The notes under the pieces were generated by a model, which worked only from the letters and a program-made list of their open reading frames with translations, was not told where the DNA came from and ran no database searches. A DNA stretch of 11,596 nucleotides from Holophagaceae bacterium UBA692 (GTDB taxonomy: Bacteria > Acidobacteriota > Holophagae > Holophagales > Holophagaceae). Within the stretch, counting starts at the first letter, position 1. Every line of letters starts with the position of its first letter. Position numbers and translations under genes: made by a program. Shown here piece after piece: positions 8,987-11,596 of the stretch. The stretch lies in the NCBI GenBank assembly GCA_002297665.1, contig DBMS01000166.1:15624-27219 (forward strand). Reading direction: 5' to 3'.

Positions 8987-9712
8987 ATGCATCTCTTTGC
9001 CCCTGTCGCGGCCTTCATCCTCATCGCCCCCCTGGCGGCCCAGACCGTCGTCGTTCAGCCCGCCCCCGGCGCCGCCGCCAGGGAGACGCGAACCGTCTCC
9101 CTGGCCCCGGGCGCGCCCCTCAAGGTCCAAAACATCAACGGCCGCATCCGCCTCACCGTGTGGGACCGCCCAGAGGTCGAGTTCACCGGCTCCTTCACCC
9201 CCTCCCGTTCCGGGGAGCAGGTCAAGGTCGTGCTGGAAACACGGGGCGGCGGGCTGGAGATCCGCGGGGAGCACCCCAGGGAGTCCCGCAACGGCCCGGC
9301 CTGCGACATGGACCTCAAGGTCCCCCGGTCCGCCCTTCCCACCCTGGAGACCGTCAACGGCCCCGTGGAGATCAAGGACGTCACGGGCGCGGCCGAGTGC
9401 AGGACCGTGAACGGAGGGATCACCCTCGAAGGGCTCCAGGGCTCCCTCAAGGCCGAGACCGTCAACGGCGCCATCACGGGCCGGGGCCTGGCGGGCCCGG
9501 TCAGCGCCAAGACCGTAAACGGCGCCATCAGGCTGGCGTCCCAGGGCCTGAAGGGCCGGCTCAGGGCCACCACCGTCAACGGCGACCTGCGCATCAGGAG
9601 CGAGGGCGCCAAGGACGTGCACGTGTCCAGGCGCAGCTTCGAGGCCTCGTTCGGGGATGGCGCCGAAGTCCTGCAGCTGAAGACCGTCAACGGGGACATC
9701 ACCCTGGATTGA
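8987..9712 (+). CDS. Exported DUF4097-type beta-solenoid protein with TVNG repeats
   Basis: A 241-residue protein starting with a clear Sec signal peptide (hydrophobic FAPVAAFILIAPLAA, likely cleaved after AAQ near residue 19), so it acts in the periplasm or outside the cell. The mature part carries TVNG motifs at residues 122, 140, 158, 176, 196 and 233, with a related NING at 49-52. The 18-residue period and alternation of hydrophobic residues fit stacked beta-strand rungs as in the DUF4097 (putative adhesin-like) family. No catalytic residues are recognisable and the precise role is unknown. The ATG at 8987 has GGAGGG 4 nt upstream. It lies 44 bp after the transporter and 36 bp before bluB, and no functional link to either is evident. 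The family call is based on the repeat pattern. Confidence 0.85.
   Translation: MHLFAPVAAFILIAPLAAQTVVVQPAPGAAARETRTVSLAPGAPLKVQNINGRIRLTVWDRPEVEFTGSFTPSRSGEQVKVVLETRGGGLEIRGEHPRESRNGPACDMDLKVPRSALPTLETVNGPVEIKDVTGAAECRTVNGGITLEGLQGSLKAETVNGAITGRGLAGPVSAKTVNGAIRLASQGLKGRLRATTVNGDLRIRSEGAKDVHVSRRSFEASFGDGAEVLQLKTVNGDITLD
9350..9694 (+). repeat. Coding tandem repeat (TVNG rungs) in the DUF4097 gene
   Basis: Six copies of an ACCGT-AACGG core encode TVNG. The first four start exactly 54 bp apart (9350, 9404, 9458, 9512), the fifth 60 bp later (9572) and the last at 9683. The copies are alike at the DNA level as well, especially the third and fourth, so recombination between rungs could change their number. 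Confidence 0.85.
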
Positions 9713-9720
9713 TCTACACT

Positions 9721-9744
9721 GGGCTGAGCTGCCGAGGACAGCCC
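9721..9744 (+). promoter_or_regulatory. Hairpin presenting the bluB ribosome-binding site in its loop
   Basis: GGGCTG (9721-9726) pairs with CAGCCC (9739-9744) in a perfect 6-bp stem with a 12-nt loop; the likely Shine-Dalgarno GAGGA (9734-9738) is in the loop. No cobalamin riboswitch could fit in the 36-bp leader. Chance formation is possible. Confidence 0.25.
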
Positions 9745-9748
9745 GACC

Positions 9749-10381
9749 ATGCCGGCCTTCCCCCCCATCTTCCAGTTCCAGCTCCAGGAGCTGTTCCGCC
9801 TGCGGCGGGACGTGCGGCGGTTCCTGCCCGATCCCGTGCCCGAGGACCTCTTCACCGAGCTGCTGGAGGCCGCCCATCACGCGCCTTCCGTCGGGCTCTC
9901 CCAGCCCTGGCGCTTCGTGAGGGTGGACGACCCCGCCCGGCGCCAGGCCGTCGTGGACGAATTCCAGCGCGCCAACGACGCCGCCTCGGCGCGCTACGAC
10001 TCCGAGCGGGGGCGCCTGTACCGCAGCCTCAAGCTGGCCGGGCTCAAGGAGGCGCCCATCCACCTCCTGGTGTGCGTGGAGACGGATCCCGAATCCGGCC
10101 ATGGCCTGGGCCGCCAGACCCAGCCGGAGACCCTCCGGGACTCCGCCGTCTGCGCCATCCAGAACCTCTGGCTCACCGCCCGGGCCAAGGGCGTGGGCGT
10201 GGGCTGGGTGAGCATCCTGGAACCCGAGCGCCTGCGCGCGGTCATGGACCTGCCCCCCACCTGGGGCTGGGTCGGCTACCTCTGCATCGGCTGGCCCCAG
10301 GAGGAACCCGAGATCCCCGTTCTGGAGATCGCCGGCTGGGACCACCGCAACCCGCTGGCCAAGCACCTGCTGCAGCGGTAG
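9749..10381 (+). CDS. bluB: 5,6-dimethylbenzimidazole synthase BluB
   Basis: A nitroreductase-fold flavoenzyme that uses O2 and reduced FMN to break FMN down to 5,6-dimethylbenzimidazole, the lower ligand of vitamin B12. The 210-residue length is normal. Family hallmarks are RRDVRRF (19-25), APSVGLSQPWRFVRV (45-59), GLGRQTQPETL (119-129), CAIQNLWLTARAKG (135-148) and GVGWVSIL (150-157). D21 and S155 correspond to the Asp32 and Ser167 shown to matter in Sinorhizobium meliloti BluB; the alignment is mine by eye. The ATG at 9749 has a GAGGA 10 nt upstream, a rather long spacing. The gene converges on the cobSCU-type set, and its TAG stop directly abuts the TAG of cobU with no base between. Needing O2, it implies an aerobic or microaerobic life. 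Confidence 0.95.
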   Translation: MPAFPPIFQFQLQELFRLRRDVRRFLPDPVPEDLFTELLEAAHHAPSVGLSQPWRFVRVDDPARRQAVVDEFQRANDAASARYDSERGRLYRSLKLAGLKEAPIHLLVCVETDPESGHGLGRQTQPETLRDSAVCAIQNLWLTARAKGVGVGWVSILEPERLRAVMDLPPTWGWVGYLCIGWPQEEPEIPVLEIAGWDHRNPLAKHLLQR

Positions 10382-10897
10382 CTACTTGAGGGGCACCCGG
10401 CATCCGGCGACGAAGAGCCAGGCCTCGTCCGCCGCCTTCGCCGTGGCCTGACCCAGCCACCCCGCCAGGTCCCGGAAACGCCGCAGCCCCGGTTCGGCCG
10501 GAACGGGGCACCAGCCCACCTCGTTGCCCACGATGACGATGGGCCAGGGGCTCCGGACGAAGGCCGCCAGCTCCTCGTCCCAGGCCCGCAGGATCGCCTC
10601 GTCGGAGGCCTCCATGCGATCGCCGAGCCAGAGCGTGAGGCAGTCCAGCACGACGCCCGACGGCGGGGGATCCAGGCTTTCCAGGGCCTCCGACACCCGG
10701 GACGGCGCCTCCAGGGTGCGCCACCCCGGGCGCCCGGCACGGTGGCGCGCCACCCGTTCGAGCATCTCCCCGTCGCCGGGATCCGGCCGGTAGGTGGCCA
10801 CGAAGACGACGCCTTCGCCCCAGGCTGCGGCGCGCTCCACGGCCCAGGAGCTCTTGCCGCTGCGCACGGGTCCGGTGAGGAAGAGGATCCGCCCCAT
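10382..10897 (-). CDS. cobU: Adenosylcobinamide kinase / adenosylcobinamide-phosphate guanylyltransferase
   Basis: A bifunctional cytoplasmic enzyme that phosphorylates adenosylcobinamide and then transfers GMP to give adenosylcobinamide-GDP, the substrate of CobS. The product is 171 residues, the usual length. The P-loop is GPVRSGKS (9-16). H52 in VARHRAGRPGWRTLE is the likely guanylylated His (His46 in the Salmonella enzyme, aligned by eye). The DCLTLWLGD strand, VGNEVGWCPVP and a C-terminal RFRDLAGWLGQATAKAADE are all typical. The ATG at 10897 gives the standard start MGRILFLTGPVRSGKS; the upstream open frame belongs to the overlapping strand region of cobC. Only 2 bp separate its start from the cobC stop, indicating one operon with cobS and cobC. 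It ends tail-to-tail with bluB. Confidence 0.96.
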   Translation of the reverse strand: MGRILFLTGPVRSGKSSWAVERAAAWGEGVVFVATYRPDPGDGEMLERVARHRAGRPGWRTLEAPSRVSEALESLDPPPSGVVLDCLTLWLGDRMEASDEAILRAWDEELAAFVRSPWPIVIVGNEVGWCPVPAEPGLRRFRDLAGWLGQATAKAADEAWLFVAGCRVPLK

Positions 10898-10899
10898 GG

Positions 10900-11469
10900 T
10901 CAGCCCGCGACCCGGTTGTGGAACCGCAGCACCCCGCGGTCGGGGGCATAGGCGTCCACCCGCGTGAGCCCGAAGGGCTGCCAGGACAGGTCCAGGGCGC
11001 GGGTCGCGGGAAGGCCCACGTAGTGGGCCAGGATGGCCCGGAGGGGTCCGCCGTGGGCCAGCACCAGGGTCGCCCCCTCCCCGTCCAGGGAGCCCTGGAG
11101 CGCCAGCAGGGCCCGGCCCGAGCAGGCCAGGAAGCTCTCCCCGCCTGGGGGCACGCCCCGCACCGGGTCCCGGAAGAAACTTTCCGCGCCGTCCACCTCG
11201 TCCCAGGGCCTTCCCTCCCAGGCGCCGAAGGCCTGCTCCGCGAGGCCCGGCAGCACGAGGCAGGGCAGGCCCAGGTCCAGGGCGTGGTCCCGGGCCCGGG
11301 CCAGGTCCGAGGTGAGCACGCGGCGGATGCCCAGGGCGAGCAGTTCCGCCTTCACCCGGGGCCACTGGGCCCACCCCTCCGGCGTCACGGGCAGGTCCAG
11401 GCGCCCCAGGGGCGCCCCCTTCGCCGCGGCCTCCGTGGGCCCGTGGCGAAGCAGGTAGAGGGGCATCAT
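10900..11469 (-). CDS. cobC: Histidine phosphatase family protein, probable alpha-ribazole phosphatase (CobC)
   Basis: A 189-residue member of the phosphoglycerate mutase-like histidine phosphatase family. The catalytic signature LRHGPTE places the phospho-accepting His at residue 9; the second His is in LAHGGPLRAIL (about 138-148) and an acidic EQAFGAWEG segment (about 99-107) lies between, as usual. In the cobalamin pathway such enzymes remove the 5'-phosphate of alpha-ribazole-phosphate or of adenosylcobalamin-phosphate. Sequence alone would fit a general phosphatase; the CobC role comes from its place between cobS and cobU. The start at 11469 makes an ATGA 4-bp overlap with the cobS stop; the adjacent ATG at 11466 is equally possible. 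Translational coupling with cobS is likely. Confidence 0.87.
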   Translation of the reverse strand: MMPLYLLRHGPTEAAAKGAPLGRLDLPVTPEGWAQWPRVKAELLALGIRRVLTSDLARARDHALDLGLPCLVLPGLAEQAFGAWEGRPWDEVDGAESFFRDPVRGVPPGGESFLACSGRALLALQGSLDGEGATLVLAHGGPLRAILAHYVGLPATRALDLSWQPFGLTRVDAYAPDRGVLRFHNRVAG

Positions 11470-11596
11470 CGGGCCACCAGCGCCAGCAGCGCCGCCGCTT
11501 CCACCAGCTGGTTCCCGGCGCCCAGCAGGTCCCCGCTCTGGCCCCCGAGGCGGCGCTTGAGGTACAGGGCCCAGAGCCCCAGGGTCGCCAGGGCCG
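11466..11596 (-). CDS. cobS: Adenosylcobinamide-GDP ribazoletransferase CobS, C-terminal end (cut by window edge)
   Basis: Only the last 42 residues are visible, ending at TGA 11468-11466. They contain a hydrophobic segment (ALATLGLWALYL), then KRRLGGQSGDLLGAGNQ, which matches the conserved C-terminal GG-x-x-GD-x-LGA motif of the integral-membrane CobS, followed by a further hydrophobic helix. CobS joins adenosylcobinamide-GDP with alpha-ribazole or its phosphate to close the nucleotide loop. The short length leaves some doubt, but the operon context with cobC and cobU makes it very likely. Confidence 0.88.
   Translation of the reverse strand, partial: ALATLGLWALYLKRRLGGQSGDLLGAGNQLVEAAALLALVAR

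Noticed and set aside
9713..9748. Cobalamin riboswitch before bluB
   Set aside because: The gap is 36 bp, far too short for the riboswitch, and no B12-box-like sequence is seen.

Overview
This is a GC-rich bacterial chromosomal window with ordinary housekeeping genes and no mobile elements, tRNAs, rRNAs or CRISPR arrays that I can see. GC-rich codon usage, a RecA with an unusual insertion, a cytoplasmic PAS hybrid kinase paired with a PilZ-like protein, and a DUF4097 protein together suggest a soil or sediment bacterium, possibly of the Acidobacteriota (Holophaga/Geothrix type). That placement is inference from general resemblance. The oxygen-dependent BluB enzyme argues against a strictly anaerobic life.

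Layout. Positions 1-426 (minus) hold the N-terminal part of moaA (molybdopterin synthesis), cut by the window edge. Divergent from it, 493-1740 (plus) encodes a soluble protein resembling DUF1444, followed with a 1-base overlap by a secreted trypsin-like (HtrA-type) protease gene at 1740-2437. That gene is broken by one in-frame amber codon and one -1 frameshift, although the codons for all three catalytic residues survive. recA (2545-3594, minus) converges on this pseudogene.

A 191-bp divergent intergenic region separates recA from a plus-strand run of five genes: a soluble PAS-PAS hybrid histidine kinase (3786-6287); a degenerate PilZ plus pseudo-receiver protein (6291-7439); a DASS-family carboxylate transporter (7485-8942); an exported DUF4097 beta-solenoid protein with an 18-residue TVNG repeat (8987-9712); and bluB (9749-10381). 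The first two genes are 3 bp apart and probably form a signalling pair. The other gaps are only 36-45 bp, and each of those three leaders can fold a short hairpin that contains or encloses the ribosome-binding site.

The right end is a minus-strand set for the cobalamin nucleotide loop: cobS (3' end only), cobC-like phosphatase and cobU, tightly packed and convergent with bluB so that the two TAG stops abut. BluB makes the lower ligand 5,6-dimethylbenzimidazole, CobU activates adenosylcobinamide, CobS joins the parts, and the phosphatase removes the phosphate. cobT is not in the window.

I see no clearly new defence or mobile system. The items most worth checking are the kinase/PilZ pair with two pseudo-receivers, the GGACCG-type inverted repeat and central A/T tract between recA and the kinase, the RBS hairpins, and the RecA insertion.
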